From the NCBI GenBank assembly GCA_905221385.1, contig CAJNCV010000008.1:20186-84185 (forward strand): DNA of 64,000 bases. The letters run 5' to 3'. A model generated the notes under the pieces. The model searched no databases, was not told where the DNA came from, and saw only the letters and a program-made list of their open reading frames with translations. Positions 35,300 through 44,119 of the stretch are shown here, one piece after another. Both the position numbers and the translations under genes were made by a program. The first letter of the stretch is position 1, and the number at the start of each line of letters is the position of its first letter. Source of the DNA: a bacterium (GTDB lineage: Bacteria; Bacillota; Bacilli; Lactobacillales; Streptococcaceae).

Positions 35300-36673
35300 A
35301 TGGTTTTTCCTAGCGAACAAGAGCAGATTGAAAAATTTGAGAAGGATCATGTGGCCCAACATTATTTTGAAGTCTTGCGCACCTTGATTTCCAAGAAATC
35401 AGTCTTTGCCCAGCAGGTTGGACTCAAGGAAGTCGCAAACTATCTGGGTGAGATTTTCAAGCGTGTAGGGGCTGAAGTGGAGATTGATGAGACTTATACG
35501 GCTCCCTTTGTCATGGCGCATTTCAAGAGTTCGCGTCCGGATGCCAAGACCTTGATCTTCTATAATCACTATGACACCGTGCCAGCGGATGGCGACCAGG
35601 TGTGGACAGAGAATCCTTTTACCCTTTCTGTGCGAAATGGCTTTATGTATGGGCGTGGGGTTGACGACGACAAAGGCCACATCACAGCTCGTTTGAGTGC
35701 TTTGAGAAAGTATATGCAGCACCATGATGACCTGCCTGTCAATATCAGCTTTATCATGGAGGGAGCAGAGGAGTCTGCTTCCATGGATCTAGATAAGTAT
35801 TTAGAGAAACACGCAGACAAACTTCGTGGAGCGGACTTGCTAGTCTGGGAACAAGGAACCAAGAACGCCTTGGAACAGCTGGAAATCTCTGGCGGAAACA
35901 AGGGAATTGTAACCTTTGATGCTAAGGTGAAGAGTGCGGATGTGGATATCCACTCGAGTTATGGTGGTGTCGTGGAGTCAGCTCCATGGTATCTTATCCA
36001 GGCCTTAAGTAGCCTACGTGCTGCAGATGGACGTATCTTAGTAGAAGGCCTGTACGAGGATGTTCAAGAGCCAAATGAACGAGAACTAGCCTTGGTAGAT
36101 ACCTATGCTCAACGCAATCCAGAGGAAATCAGTCGCATTTATGGCTTGGAATTGCCTCTCTTACAAGAGGATCGTGCAGCCTTTCTAAAACGGTTCTTTT
36201 TCGAGCCAGCCCTTAATATCGAAGGGATTCAGTCAGGTTATCAAGGGCAAGGGGTTAAAACGATTTTGCCAGCAGAAGCCAGTGCTAAGCTTGAGGTTCG
36301 TTTGGTTCCTGGCCTAGAACCGCATGATGTTCTGGAAAAAATTAGGAAACAGCTAGACAAAAATGGCTTTGATAAGGTAGAATTATACTATACCTTGGGA
36401 GAGATGAGCTATCGAAGCGATATGAGCGCGCTAGCCATTCTCAACGTAATCGAGTTGGCCAAGAAATTCTATCCACAGGGCGTGTCTGTCTTGCCGACAA
36501 CAGCGGGGACAGGGCCTATGCATACGGTCTTTGATGCCCTAGAGGTGCCCATGGTGGCCTTCGGTCTAGGAAATGCCAATAGCCGAGACCACGGTGGAGA
36601 TGAAAATGTGCGAATCGCCGATTACTACACCCATATTGAATTAGTAGAGGAGCTGATTAGAAGCTATGAGTAG
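35300..36673 (+). CDS. M20 family metallopeptidase
   Basis: 457 residues. Di-zinc peptidase of the M20/CPG2-dipeptidase group: metal ligands in [31 protein letters not shown] and the C-terminal [10 protein letters not shown] dimerisation domain of about 120 residues is inserted from about residue 210. It splits dipeptides or acylated amino acids; its place inside the met operon suggests it frees methionine from peptides or modified forms, which is inference. ATG 35300 follows AGAGAGAAA; the frame is open upstream without a site. Confidence 0.88.
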   Translation: MVFPSEQEQIEKFEKDHVAQHYFEVLRTLISKKSVFAQQVGLKEVANYLGEIFKRVGAEVEIDETYTAPFVMAHFKSSRPDAKTLIFYNHYDTVPADGDQVWTENPFTLSVRNGFMYGRGVDDDKGHITARLSALRKYMQHHDDLPVNISFIMEGAEESASMDLDKYLEKHADKLRGADLLVWEQGTKNALEQLEISGGNKGIVTFDAKVKSADVDIHSSYGGVVESAPWYLIQALSSLRAADGRILVEGLYEDVQEPNERELALVDTYAQRNPEEISRIYGLELPLLQEDRAAFLKRFFFEPALNIEGIQSGYQGQGVKTILPAEASAKLEVRLVPGLEPHDVLEKIRKQLDKNGFDKVELYYTLGEMSYRSDMSALAILNVIELAKKFYPQGVSVLPTTAGTGPMHTVFDALEVPMVAFGLGNANSRDHGGDENVRIADYYTHIELVEELIRSYE

Positions 36674-37724
36674 AGATATTATCAAGTTAGATCAGATCGA
36701 TGTGACTTTTCACCAAAAGAAGAGAACCATCACAGCGGTCAAGGATGTGACCATTCACATTCAAGAAGGGGATATCTACGGAATCGTTGGATATTCTGGA
36801 GCAGGAAAATCAACCCTTGTACGGGTGATTAACCTCTTGCAAAAGCCATCTGCAGGGAAAATTACCATTGATAACGATGTGATTTTTGATGGTAAGGTTA
36901 CCTTGACGGCAGAGCAGTTGCGTCGTAAGCGTCAAGACATCGGAATGATTTTCCAGCATTTTAACCTCATGAGTCAAAAGACCGCTGAGGAAAATGTAGC
37001 CTTTGCCCTTAAACACTCTGGACTCAGCAAAGAAGAAAAGAAAGCTAAAGTAGCTAAGTTGTTAGACTTGGTTGGTTTGGCGGATCGTGCTGAAAACTAC
37101 CCTTCACAACTATCTGGAGGGCAAAAACAGCGTGTAGCTATTGCGCGTGCCTTGGCCAATGATCCAAAAATCTTGATTTCAGATGAGTCAACGTCTGCTC
37201 TCGACCCTAAGACAACTAAGCAGATTTTGGCCTTATTGCAAGATTTGAACCAAAAATTAGGCTTGACTGTTGTCTTGATTACGCATGAAATGCAGATTGT
37301 CAAAGACATTGCCAACCGTGTGGCAGTTATGCAGGATGGCCGTTTGATTGAAGAGGGCAGTGTTCTTGAAATCTTCTCAGACCCTAAACAACCTTTGACA
37401 CAGGACTTTATCTCAACAGCCACAGGTATTGATGAAGCCATGGTCAAGATTGAGAAGCAAGAAATCGTAGAGCATTTATCTGAGAACAGTATTTTAGTGC
37501 AGCTCAAGTATGCAGGGGCTTCGACAGATGAGCCACTTTTGAATGAATTGTACAAACATTACCAAGTAACGGCTAATATTCTCTATGGGAATATCGAAAT
37601 TCTTGATGGTACTCCTGTTGGAGAATTGGTTGTGGTCTTGTCGGGTGAAAAAGCAGCGCTAGCAGGTGCTCAAGAAGCCATCCGTCAAGCGGGTGTACAG
37701 TTAAAAGTATTGAAGGGAGGATAG
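36666..37724 (+). CDS. metN: Methionine ABC transporter, ATP-binding protein MetN
   Basis: 352 residues. Walker A GYSGAGKS at about residues 42-49, signature LSGGQKQR, Walker [13 protein letters not shown] with catalytic Glu; the last 90 residues form the NIL/ACT-like domain that in MetN binds methionine and inhibits uptake from inside. It overlaps the M20 gene by 8 bp, so translation is coupled. Part of the MetQNP importer. Confidence 0.95.
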   Translation: MSRDIIKLDQIDVTFHQKKRTITAVKDVTIHIQEGDIYGIVGYSGAGKSTLVRVINLLQKPSAGKITIDNDVIFDGKVTLTAEQLRRKRQDIGMIFQHFNLMSQKTAEENVAFALKHSGLSKEEKKAKVAKLLDLVGLADRAENYPSQLSGGQKQRVAIARALANDPKILISDESTSALDPKTTKQILALLQDLNQKLGLTVVLITHEMQIVKDIANRVAVMQDGRLIEEGSVLEIFSDPKQPLTQDFISTATGIDEAMVKIEKQEIVEHLSENSILVQLKYAGASTDEPLLNELYKHYQVTANILYGNIEILDGTPVGELVVVLSGEKAALAGAQEAIRQAGVQLKVLKGG

Positions 37725-37728
37725 TAAG

Positions 37729-38421
37729 ATGACAGAGTTTATTCAAACTTACTTACCGAATGTCTACAAGATGGGCTGGGCTGGTCAGGCAGGCTGGGGA
37801 ACAGCTATCTACCTAACTCTTTATATGACGGTTCTTTCCTTCATCATTGGAGGGTTCTTGGGGCTAGTGGCAGGTCTCTTCCTCGTCTTGACAGCGCCAG
37901 GTGGTGTCTTGGAAAATAAGGTTGTCTTCTGGATTTTAGACAAGATTACCTCTATTTTCCGTGCGGTACCATTTATCATCCTTTTGGCGATCTTGTCTCC
38001 GCTTTCTCACTTGATTGTTAAGACCAGTATCGGGCCAAATGCAGCGCTTGTTCCACTTTCTTTTGCAGTCTTTGCCTTCTTTGCCCGTCAGGTGCAGGTT
38101 GTCTTGGCTGAGCTAGATGGCGGTGTCATTGAGGCGGCTCAAGCTAGTGGAGCGACTTTCTGGGATATCGTGGGGGTTTATCTATCGGAAGGTCTTCCAG
38201 ATTTGATCCGTGTGACGACTGTGACCTTGATTTCCCTTGTTGGGGAAACAGCTATGGCTGGTGCGGTCGGAGCTGGTGGTATCGGTAATGTAGCCATCGC
38301 TTATGGATTTAACCGTTTCAATCACGATGTGACAGTTTTAGCAACCATTATTATCATCTTGATTATCTTTACAATCCAGTTCTTGGGAGATTTCTTGACC
38401 AAGAGATTAAGTCATAAATAA
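37729..38421 (+). CDS. metP: Methionine ABC transporter, permease protein
   Basis: 230 residues, five membrane segments, and the coupling-helix motif EAAQASGATFWDI (about residues 135-147) that docks on MetN. Homologous to E. coli MetI; called MetP in pneumococcus. Starts 4 bp after metN with GGGAGG as ribosome site. Last gene of the operon. Confidence 0.94.
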   Translation: MTEFIQTYLPNVYKMGWAGQAGWGTAIYLTLYMTVLSFIIGGFLGLVAGLFLVLTAPGGVLENKVVFWILDKITSIFRAVPFIILLAILSPLSHLIVKTSIGPNAALVPLSFAVFAFFARQVQVVLAELDGGVIEAAQASGATFWDIVGVYLSEGLPDLIRVTTVTLISLVGETAMAGAVGAGGIGNVAIAYGFNRFNHDVTVLATIIIILIIFTIQFLGDFLTKRLSHK

Positions 38422-38445
38422 AAAGAGCCGAAGGGCTCTTTTTTG
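38421..38445 (+). terminator. Terminator of the met operon
   Basis: AAAAGAGCC-GAAG-GGCTCTTTT directly after the metP stop, then T. Confidence 0.9.
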
Positions 38446-38488
38446 TTCTAGGAAGCTGCCAACAGGGGCATTTAAAGTTTTTAAATTA

Positions 38489-38497
38489 TGGTATAAT
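38489..38497 (+). promoter_or_regulatory. Extended -10 of the dltB-like cassette
   Basis: TGGTATAAT, no good -35; the leader is about 90 bases and ends in AAAAGGAG. Confidence 0.7.
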
Positions 38498-38593
38498 AGA
38501 TAAAGTTAACTCTCTCTGGTGATAGGATAGGAAAAAAACTAGAAAGATAAACCTTGAAGCGAGATGAGAAAATGAAAAAGGAGTTTGGCTAGT

Positions 38594-39748
38594 ATGAATT
38601 ATTTCGAGGGGAATGAGTTTTTCCTTCTCTTGTTTGTAGTTTTACTGATTGGCTTTGTGGTAAACTTTTTTGAAAAACGTAAGGACTACTATATTTTGGC
38701 GCTCTCCCTCTTATTCGCAGGAGCTATTTATGGCAAGAGTCGAGCGATGATGGTCTATTTGCTCGCCTTTATCGTTTACCAGTATTTTTTGGTTTTTCTA
38801 GCACAGAGGATAGAAGCAAAGCGGCTGAAACCACTGGTTTTCCTTTCCATTCTTCCTTTGGTGATCAATAAAGTATTTGCCCTGACTTCTCTGCATTTGT
38901 TGGCCTTTATTGGAATTTCTTACATGTCCTTTAAGACCATTCAGATCATGCTAGAGATATCGGATGGCTTAATCAAAGAAAAAATCACTGTAAAAGATTA
39001 TCTACAGTTTTTGCTCTTTTTCCCAACAGTTAGTGCTGGTCCGATTGATCGGAGTAGGAGATTTTTAAAAGAGATAAACGAGGCCATGCCCCGAAAAGAG
39101 TATCTAGAGTTAGCAGGGGACGGTGTGTATCGTATCGTTCTAGGCCTTCTTTACAAGGTTGTTTTATCAACCTATGTGTACCAGATGTTACTCGCTATAA
39201 ATAATACTGGCACAGTCGTCTATTCAATCAAGTATATGTACCTCTATACCTTGTATCTGTTCTTTGACTTTGCAGGCTATAGTCTAATGGCCGTTGGAAG
39301 TAGTAACATTCTAGGTATTCAGACACCGATGAACTTTAACAAACCTTTCTTGAGTGTCGATATCAAGGATTTTTGGACCAGATGGCATATCACCTTGTCG
39401 ACCTGGTTGAGAGATTTTGTATTTTCAAGAGTATTGATGCAGGTTATCAGGAAAAAATGGTTTAAAAATAGACTACACAATGCAACCTATGCCTATATGG
39501 TCAATATGTTGGTCATGGGTTTTTGGCATGGTCTTAGTGTAAGCTATATTGTTTATGGTTTTTACCATGGTGTCTTGATGGCTGGATTTGAAGTGTATCA
39601 AAAGAAAAGCAATTTTTATAAGAAAAATAAAAACAAAAACTGGTATAAGCTATTAAGTTGGTTTGTGACCATGCATTTGGTTATGGTTGGTTTCTTTATC
39701 TTTTCAGGTGAACCCTATAAAATCTTGCTTACGATTTTAAAGAGATAA
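38594..39748 (+). CDS. DltB-like MBOAT acyltransferase, orphan copy
   Basis: 384 residues, about ten membrane segments. Family motifs: FFPTVSAGPIDRSRRF (DltB has FPTxTSGPIDR), DFWTRWHITLSTWLRDFVF (FWxRWHxSLSxWFRDYV) and MGFWHGLSVSY with the invariant MBOAT His. In the standard dlt pathway DltB carries D-alanine from DltC across the membrane toward teichoic acid. Here there is no dltA or dltC; instead dltD-like and dltX-like genes follow. It may share the carrier of the main dlt operon or use another acyl donor. Composition is AT-rich compared with the neighbouring met operon, suggesting acquisition. ATG 38594 is 10 bases after AAAGGAG. Confidence 0.85.
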   Translation: MNYFEGNEFFLLLFVVLLIGFVVNFFEKRKDYYILALSLLFAGAIYGKSRAMMVYLLAFIVYQYFLVFLAQRIEAKRLKPLVFLSILPLVINKVFALTSLHLLAFIGISYMSFKTIQIMLEISDGLIKEKITVKDYLQFLLFFPTVSAGPIDRSRRFLKEINEAMPRKEYLELAGDGVYRIVLGLLYKVVLSTYVYQMLLAINNTGTVVYSIKYMYLYTLYLFFDFAGYSLMAVGSSNILGIQTPMNFNKPFLSVDIKDFWTRWHITLSTWLRDFVFSRVLMQVIRKKWFKNRLHNATYAYMVNMLVMGFWHGLSVSYIVYGFYHGVLMAGFEVYQKKSNFYKKNKNKNWYKLLSWFVTMHLVMVGFFIFSGEPYKILLTILKR

Positions 39749-39795
39749 GAGATTGAAAAGAAGTCTGCCAGATCGAAGGGATAGGATAAAACGAG

Positions 39796-40968
39796 ATGAT
39801 TAAATTAAAAGCATTTTTACTATCGCTTGTGCTCGTAATTGCGACGCTTGCCCTTTTAAATGTGACCTATGTCAAGAAGATTGATGATTATTATAAAGTC
39901 AAGGATAACAGTATTCGTTATAGCACCTCGTATGAAAAGTATAAAAGTAGAGATATTCTAACAAGCAATATCACCCCCAATACACTGGTTCTAATGGGGT
40001 CATCTGAGTTGGTTGCGACGATAAATGAAGACTATCATCCAAATAAAATTTTTAACTACAACGATTTCAATATCATGCAGATTGGGACTAGTTATTCTCA
40101 AAATATCATTCAAGCCTCTACTTTAGCCTCTATTGAAGGATCTATGAGTAAGCGAAAAGTGGCTATAGTAGAGTCGGTTCAGTGGTTTGAAAAAGATGGG
40201 ATTCATCAAGATGCTTTTTTGAATAAGGCTTCTCAGGAACATATTTTCCACATGCTAGATAATGACAAGATTAGTAAGGAAACGAAAGAAAAAATAATCA
40301 ATCGGATTATTGAGATTACCAAGGGGAACAAGCAACAAAATGACATCTACAAAAAATATAAAAGTTATTTCATAGATGGAAAAGGAACTATTGTTGATAA
40401 AAAACTATTAGAGTTCGATAAGGCGATGTATTCCTTTAAGCTCAAACAGACTTTTTATCAAAAACATGCCAAATCAGATTATCCTTCGCTAGGAGACAAA
40501 ACTCCAGACTATGATTGGGAGAAAATGACGAATCGGTTTGTGGAAGAGGTCAAAAAGAAAACAGACAATAATGACTATGCTGTTGATAATAACTACTACA
40601 ATACTTACTTAAAAGACCGCTATACATCACTGAAAGATTCCAATAAAGATTTGAGTTACCTAGAGTCACCGGAATATTCAGATATGGAACTTTTCTTGAC
40701 AGTTGCTAAAGAATTGGGCATTGAAGTTGAGGTTATTATTTTCCCAGTAAACGGGAAATGGAATGACTACACAGGAGTCTCAAGAGAGATGCGAGAAAAA
40801 ACATATAAAAAAATAGAAGATGTCGCAAAAAGCCATGGTGCAACCGTATTAAACTATGGAAACAGAGAGTATGATGATTACTTTTTATTTGACGTGATGC
40901 ACGTTGGGGTGAAAGGATGGATGGAAGTTGAAAAAGAACTTTACAAATTTGCAAACCAAGCTAACTAA
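39796..40968 (+). CDS. DltD-like extracytoplasmic acyltransferase/esterase, orphan copy
   Basis: 390 residues. One N-terminal membrane anchor (about residues 5-25), then an outer SGNH-like domain with nucleophile Ser in VLMGSSEL (about residue 73), HPNK following as in DltD (GSSEL...HP), and the Asp/His pair in FDVMHVGVKGW near the C-terminus. Very rich in Lys, Asn, Asp and Tyr in the middle, with AT-rich codons unlike the neighbours. DltD is the membrane-bound enzyme that completes D-alanylation of lipoteichoic acid outside the cell. The pairing with a DltB-like gene 47 bp upstream supports a shared pathway; the transferred group is unknown. Confidence 0.82.
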   Translation: MIKLKAFLLSLVLVIATLALLNVTYVKKIDDYYKVKDNSIRYSTSYEKYKSRDILTSNITPNTLVLMGSSELVATINEDYHPNKIFNYNDFNIMQIGTSYSQNIIQASTLASIEGSMSKRKVAIVESVQWFEKDGIHQDAFLNKASQEHIFHMLDNDKISKETKEKIINRIIEITKGNKQQNDIYKKYKSYFIDGKGTIVDKKLLEFDKAMYSFKLKQTFYQKHAKSDYPSLGDKTPDYDWEKMTNRFVEEVKKKTDNNDYAVDNNYYNTYLKDRYTSLKDSNKDLSYLESPEYSDMELFLTVAKELGIEVEVIIFPVNGKWNDYTGVSREMREKTYKKIEDVAKSHGATVLNYGNREYDDYFLFDVMHVGVKGWMEVEKELYKFANQAN

Positions 40969-41086
40969 CACACATCGTTTAATCTTGTGGACACTATTTT
41001 TCTATACGGTTATCTTGAGCATCGTGATTTACTGTTTTGTGACCGATTTTTCGAATATTCAAGAATTTATCTATAGTGAATTCTAA
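40928..41086 (+). CDS. DltX-like small membrane protein overlapping the end of the dltD-like gene
   Basis: 52 residues from a TTG start at 40928, in the +1 frame relative to dltD and overlapping its last 41 bases; upstream GAAAGGATGGATGGAAG offers a ribosome site. The protein starts MKKNF, has one membrane segment (LILWTLFFYTVILSIVIYCF, about residues 18-37) and ends exactly in EFIYSEF. DltX proteins are about 50 residues, with one membrane segment and a conserved C-terminal FIYNEF motif that contacts the DltB channel. DltX normally precedes dltA; here it comes last. Start codon is the least certain point. Confidence 0.7.
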   Translation: MKKNFTNLQTKLTNTHRLILWTLFFYTVILSIVIYCFVTDFSNIQEFIYSEF

Positions 41087-41096
41087 GATTGTATAC

Positions 41097-41140
41097 AAAA
41101 AGGCCCTGGAACTAGGCATTGCTAGTCTTCAGGGCTTTTA
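41097..41140. terminator. Bidirectional terminator after the dlt-like cassette
   Basis: AAAAAGGCCCTG (41097-41108) with CAGGGCTTTT (41130-41139) and an inner CTAG/CTAG stem; serves both convergent units. Confidence 0.88.
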
Positions 41141-41142
41141 GC

Positions 41143-41712
41143 TTATAGTTTATCGGCAATTTTTTGACTTAGAAATTGCCCAATAACAGCCCCAATTAAG
41201 GCACAAAGGAGGATGCTTGCGACAAAGAGAAGGATTTTGTCTAGCTCTGGAGCGACCATGATACGGTCAATGTATTCCTGGGATTTTCCACGCGCGAGTA
41301 AGGTAGCCACGTAAGCCTTGGGACGGATCCACATGAGAAAGATAGGACCACTTGTGCTGAAAGCAAAGACAAGGAAGGAGAGGGCGTTTTTGATTCGATC
41401 TTTATAGTTGCCGAGACGAGCGATGGCATCTGCTGCAAGACCACAGATGATACCTGGAAGAAAGGCACCAGCACCGTGTTTACTAGCTAGAAAAAAGAGA
41501 GCCATAAAGAGTCCGAGAGTGGTAATCGCTCCAAAACGAGGAACCTTTGCTAAAAGAAGCATGTAGACGCTACCCCCGACAAGGGCAGAAAAGGCAGGCG
41601 CATAGAACATATTGCCCGTTGAGTCTACCAAGTGTCCAAGTACTACTCCAATTCCTAGACAGAGGAAGTAGAGAACGACGGCTAAGAGGGTAGTTAAGAT
41701 ATTTTTCTTCAT
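41143..41712 (-). CDS. MptD-family putative ECF transporter S component
   Basis: 189 residues with five or six membrane segments and the MptD/DUF family-type start LAVVLYFLCLGIGVVLGHL and central HGAGAFLPGIICGLAADAIARLGNY. Such proteins act as substrate-specific S components of energy-coupling-factor importers that share a common ATPase module encoded elsewhere. The vitamin or other substrate is not known. The ATG at 41712 follows AGGAGATTCTC; an upstream in-frame start at 41754 has no site. Confidence 0.75.
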   Translation of the reverse strand: MKKNILTTLLAVVLYFLCLGIGVVLGHLVDSTGNMFYAPAFSALVGGSVYMLLLAKVPRFGAITTLGLFMALFFLASKHGAGAFLPGIICGLAADAIARLGNYKDRIKNALSFLVFAFSTSGPIFLMWIRPKAYVATLLARGKSQEYIDRIMVAPELDKILLFVASILLCALIGAVIGQFLSQKIADKL

Positions 41713-41789
41713 GAGAATCTCCTTATATAAAACTGTCAAAATCAATTGTATCACGCTTTTAGAGGATTGTAAATGGGTGCTCTATGTTT

Positions 41790-41816
41790 TTGAAAACGTT
41801 TGAAATATGATATAAT
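41790..41816 (+). promoter_or_regulatory. Promoter of the DUF624-system 07 operon with a cre-like site
   Basis: Extended -10 TGATATAAT (41808-41816). A 16-bp element TTGAAAACGTTTGAAA (41790-41805) matches the CcpA consensus WTGNAANCGNWWNCAW at all but one fixed position and covers the -35 region, so carbon catabolite repression is likely. Confidence 0.6.
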
Positions 41817-41845
41817 AGTCACATAGTTGTTTTAAGGAGGATATC

Positions 41846-42460
41846 ATGGGAAAGTTTCTAGAATTTGTCTTTAATCGTTTCTTTTTAGGAATGATTGCGA
41901 CGGCTTTTTTCTGGTTATTAACACTAGCAGGAGGTGTGGTCTTTGGTTTGGCACCAGCTAGTGCAACTCTTATGAGTTTATATGCGGAGCACGGTTATAC
42001 TTATCGAGCATATCATTTGAAAGAAGCTTGGGAATTATATAAGAGTAACTTTGTCAAGAGCAACCTAGCTTTCTACAGTTTTGTACTTGTGGATCTTGTA
42101 CTGGTTTATGGTCTGTATCTTCTAGTTCAATTGCCCCACCAGACGATTTTCCACCTCTTGGCGACCTTTCTCAATGTCCTTGTAGTTGCTCTTGTCTTTC
42201 TAGCCTACACTGTTTCCTTGAAACTTCAGGTGTACTTTGATTTATCCTACAAAAATACCTTGAAACTGTCCCTTATCGGGATTTTCATGAGCTTACCTGC
42301 GATTGCCAAGGTTTTACTCGGGTCAGCTCTCCTTGTAGGAGTTGGTTATTATATGCCTGCCTTGCTCTTTTTTGTAGGAATTGGAATGTGGCATTTCTTT
42401 ATCAGTGATATGTTGGAACCTATTTATGAAAGAATCCATGAAAAATTGGCGACAAAATAG
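41846..42460 (+). CDS. DUF624 (YesL-family) membrane protein
   Basis: 204 residues, five or six membrane segments, family start FNRFFLGMIATAFFWLLTLAGGVVFGLAPASATLMSL. YesL-type proteins are found next to YesM/YesN two-component systems and carbohydrate ABC transporters; they probably assist signal sensing or transport. The gene overlaps the kinase gene, so the three are one operon. TAAGGAGG precedes the ATG. Confidence 0.85.
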   Translation: MGKFLEFVFNRFFLGMIATAFFWLLTLAGGVVFGLAPASATLMSLYAEHGYTYRAYHLKEAWELYKSNFVKSNLAFYSFVLVDLVLVYGLYLLVQLPHQTIFHLLATFLNVLVVALVFLAYTVSLKLQVYFDLSYKNTLKLSLIGIFMSLPAIAKVLLGSALLVGVGYYMPALLFFVGIGMWHFFISDMLEPIYERIHEKLATK

Positions 42461-44108
42461 AATGAAGCAGTTTTGGCTTCACTCTCTTTTACGGATTTAT
42501 AGTTTGGTTATGATTGTGATCATTGCCAGTTTTGCGATTATGCTCTCGTATGCTGACTGGGATTCACGTGAGAAAGAAGCCCAACGGGTTGCAGAACGTG
42601 TGACCACTCGGACAGTGAGTGAAGTGGAATACTATCACAGAGAGTCAACCCAACTTGCTCAGTCTTTGGTTGAAAATCAGGCCCGCATTGAAGGGATTTA
42701 CAAGTATTTCAGTCTTAGCACCCCAGACTATTTCTATTGGCAATTAGAGCGCAAGGCTTCTCCCTATATCTCGGTATCCTTGTATGAAAACATTGACGAT
42801 TTGTATGTAAGAAATGACTTTGTGACGGGTGTGGCAATTGTCCTTCAGGACTACAAGGAAGTCTATGTTTCGACTAGAGAAAAACGCAGTGGAGAGAAAA
42901 TTCCAGCAGAAAATTTCAAACCAGCTCCCAATAGTTTTGCCATTCCTGTATCCGATCCTGTGTCTGACAAGGATTTAGGAGTCATCTATATCTCCCTTTC
43001 CCCAGACGTTCTCCATGATGCTATTGACAATACAAGGGGCCATATCCCGATGGCTGTAACAGTAACTTCGCCTTTTGATACGGAGATGTTTCAGATTGGG
43101 GAGACAGTATCTGCCGAGCGGGAGAACTGGCTTGTAGGAGTTACCTCCCATGACTATCAAGTTCGTGTAGCCGTTCCTAAGGATTTTGTTCTTAAGGGAA
43201 CGTTGACCAGTTCGGCTTTCATTATTGGACTAAGTATTCTCTTTATCATCATTTTGTATATCACTCTGAGACAGACCTTTTCCAATTACCAAAAGCAGGT
43301 GGTGGATCTGGTCGAGTCTATTCAGGTTATTGCCCAAGGAGAAGAGGGACTTCGCATTGATACTTCTGAGAAAGACCAGGAATTGCTCCTCATCTCAGAA
43401 ACAACCAATGATATGTTGAATCGTCTGGAAAAAAATATCCATGACATCTATCAGCTAGAGCTCAGTCAAAAAGATGCCAATATGCGAGCCCTGCAGGCTC
43501 AGATCAACCCCCATTTTATGTATAATACATTGGAATTTCTCCGGATGTATGCAGTGATGGAAAGCCAAGATGAGCTAGCAGATATTATCTATGAATTTAG
43601 TAGTTTGTTACGCAACAATATCTCCGACGAGCGGGAAACAACGTTGAAGCAGGAGTTGGAATTTTGCCGAAAATATAGCTATCTCTGTATGGTTCGCTAT
43701 CCAAGGTCTGTTGCTTATGGCTTTAAGATCGCGCCAGAATTAGAAAATATGAAGATTCCCAAGTTTACGCTCCAACCATTGGTAGAAAATTACTTTGCCC
43801 ACGGTATTGACCACCGTCGGACAGATAATGTAATCAGTATCAAGGTTTTGAAGGGTGAAGGATTTGTTGAGATCCTGGTAGTCGATAATGGTCGTGGAAT
43901 GTCTGCCGAAAAATTAGCTGCCTTGCAAGAAAAACTAACTCAGAGAAGTTTTGAGCACGAGGCAAGCTATAGCGGAGAGCGACAATCAATTGGAATAATC
44001 AATGTACACGAACGCTTTGTCCTCTATTTTGGGGATCGCTACCAAATCAGTGTAGAGTCAGCTGAGCAAGAAGGTGTTCGTTACCATATCACTATCCAGG
44101 ATGAATAG
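42438..44108 (+). CDS. Sensor histidine kinase, YesM family (system 07)
   Basis: About 556 residues. Two membrane segments (near residues 15-37 and 255-277) border an extracytoplasmic dCache-like sensor of about 215 residues; then a HAMP domain, the His_kinase domain with phospho-acceptor His in QINPHFMYNTLEFLR, and an HATPase with VVDNGRGM. Start uncertain: ATG 42426, 42438 and 42462 are in frame and none has a strong ribosome site, since translation is coupled to the overlapping DUF624 gene. In pneumococcus the equivalent TCS07 is linked to use of host N-glycans; signal here inferred to be a sugar. Confidence 0.88.
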   Translation: MKNWRQNRMKQFWLHSLLRIYSLVMIVIIASFAIMLSYADWDSREKEAQRVAERVTTRTVSEVEYYHRESTQLAQSLVENQARIEGIYKYFSLSTPDYFYWQLERKASPYISVSLYENIDDLYVRNDFVTGVAIVLQDYKEVYVSTREKRSGEKIPAENFKPAPNSFAIPVSDPVSDKDLGVIYISLSPDVLHDAIDNTRGHIPMAVTVTSPFDTEMFQIGETVSAERENWLVGVTSHDYQVRVAVPKDFVLKGTLTSSAFIIGLSILFIIILYITLRQTFSNYQKQVVDLVESIQVIAQGEEGLRIDTSEKDQELLLISETTNDMLNRLEKNIHDIYQLELSQKDANMRALQAQINPHFMYNTLEFLRMYAVMESQDELADIIYEFSSLLRNNISDERETTLKQELEFCRKYSYLCMVRYPRSVAYGFKIAPELENMKIPKFTLQPLVENYFAHGIDHRRTDNVISIKVLKGEGFVEILVVDNGRGMSAEKLAALQEKLTQRSFEHEASYSGERQSIGIINVHERFVLYFGDRYQISVESAEQEGVRYHITIQDE

Positions 44109-44119
44109 AAAGGGTAGAA

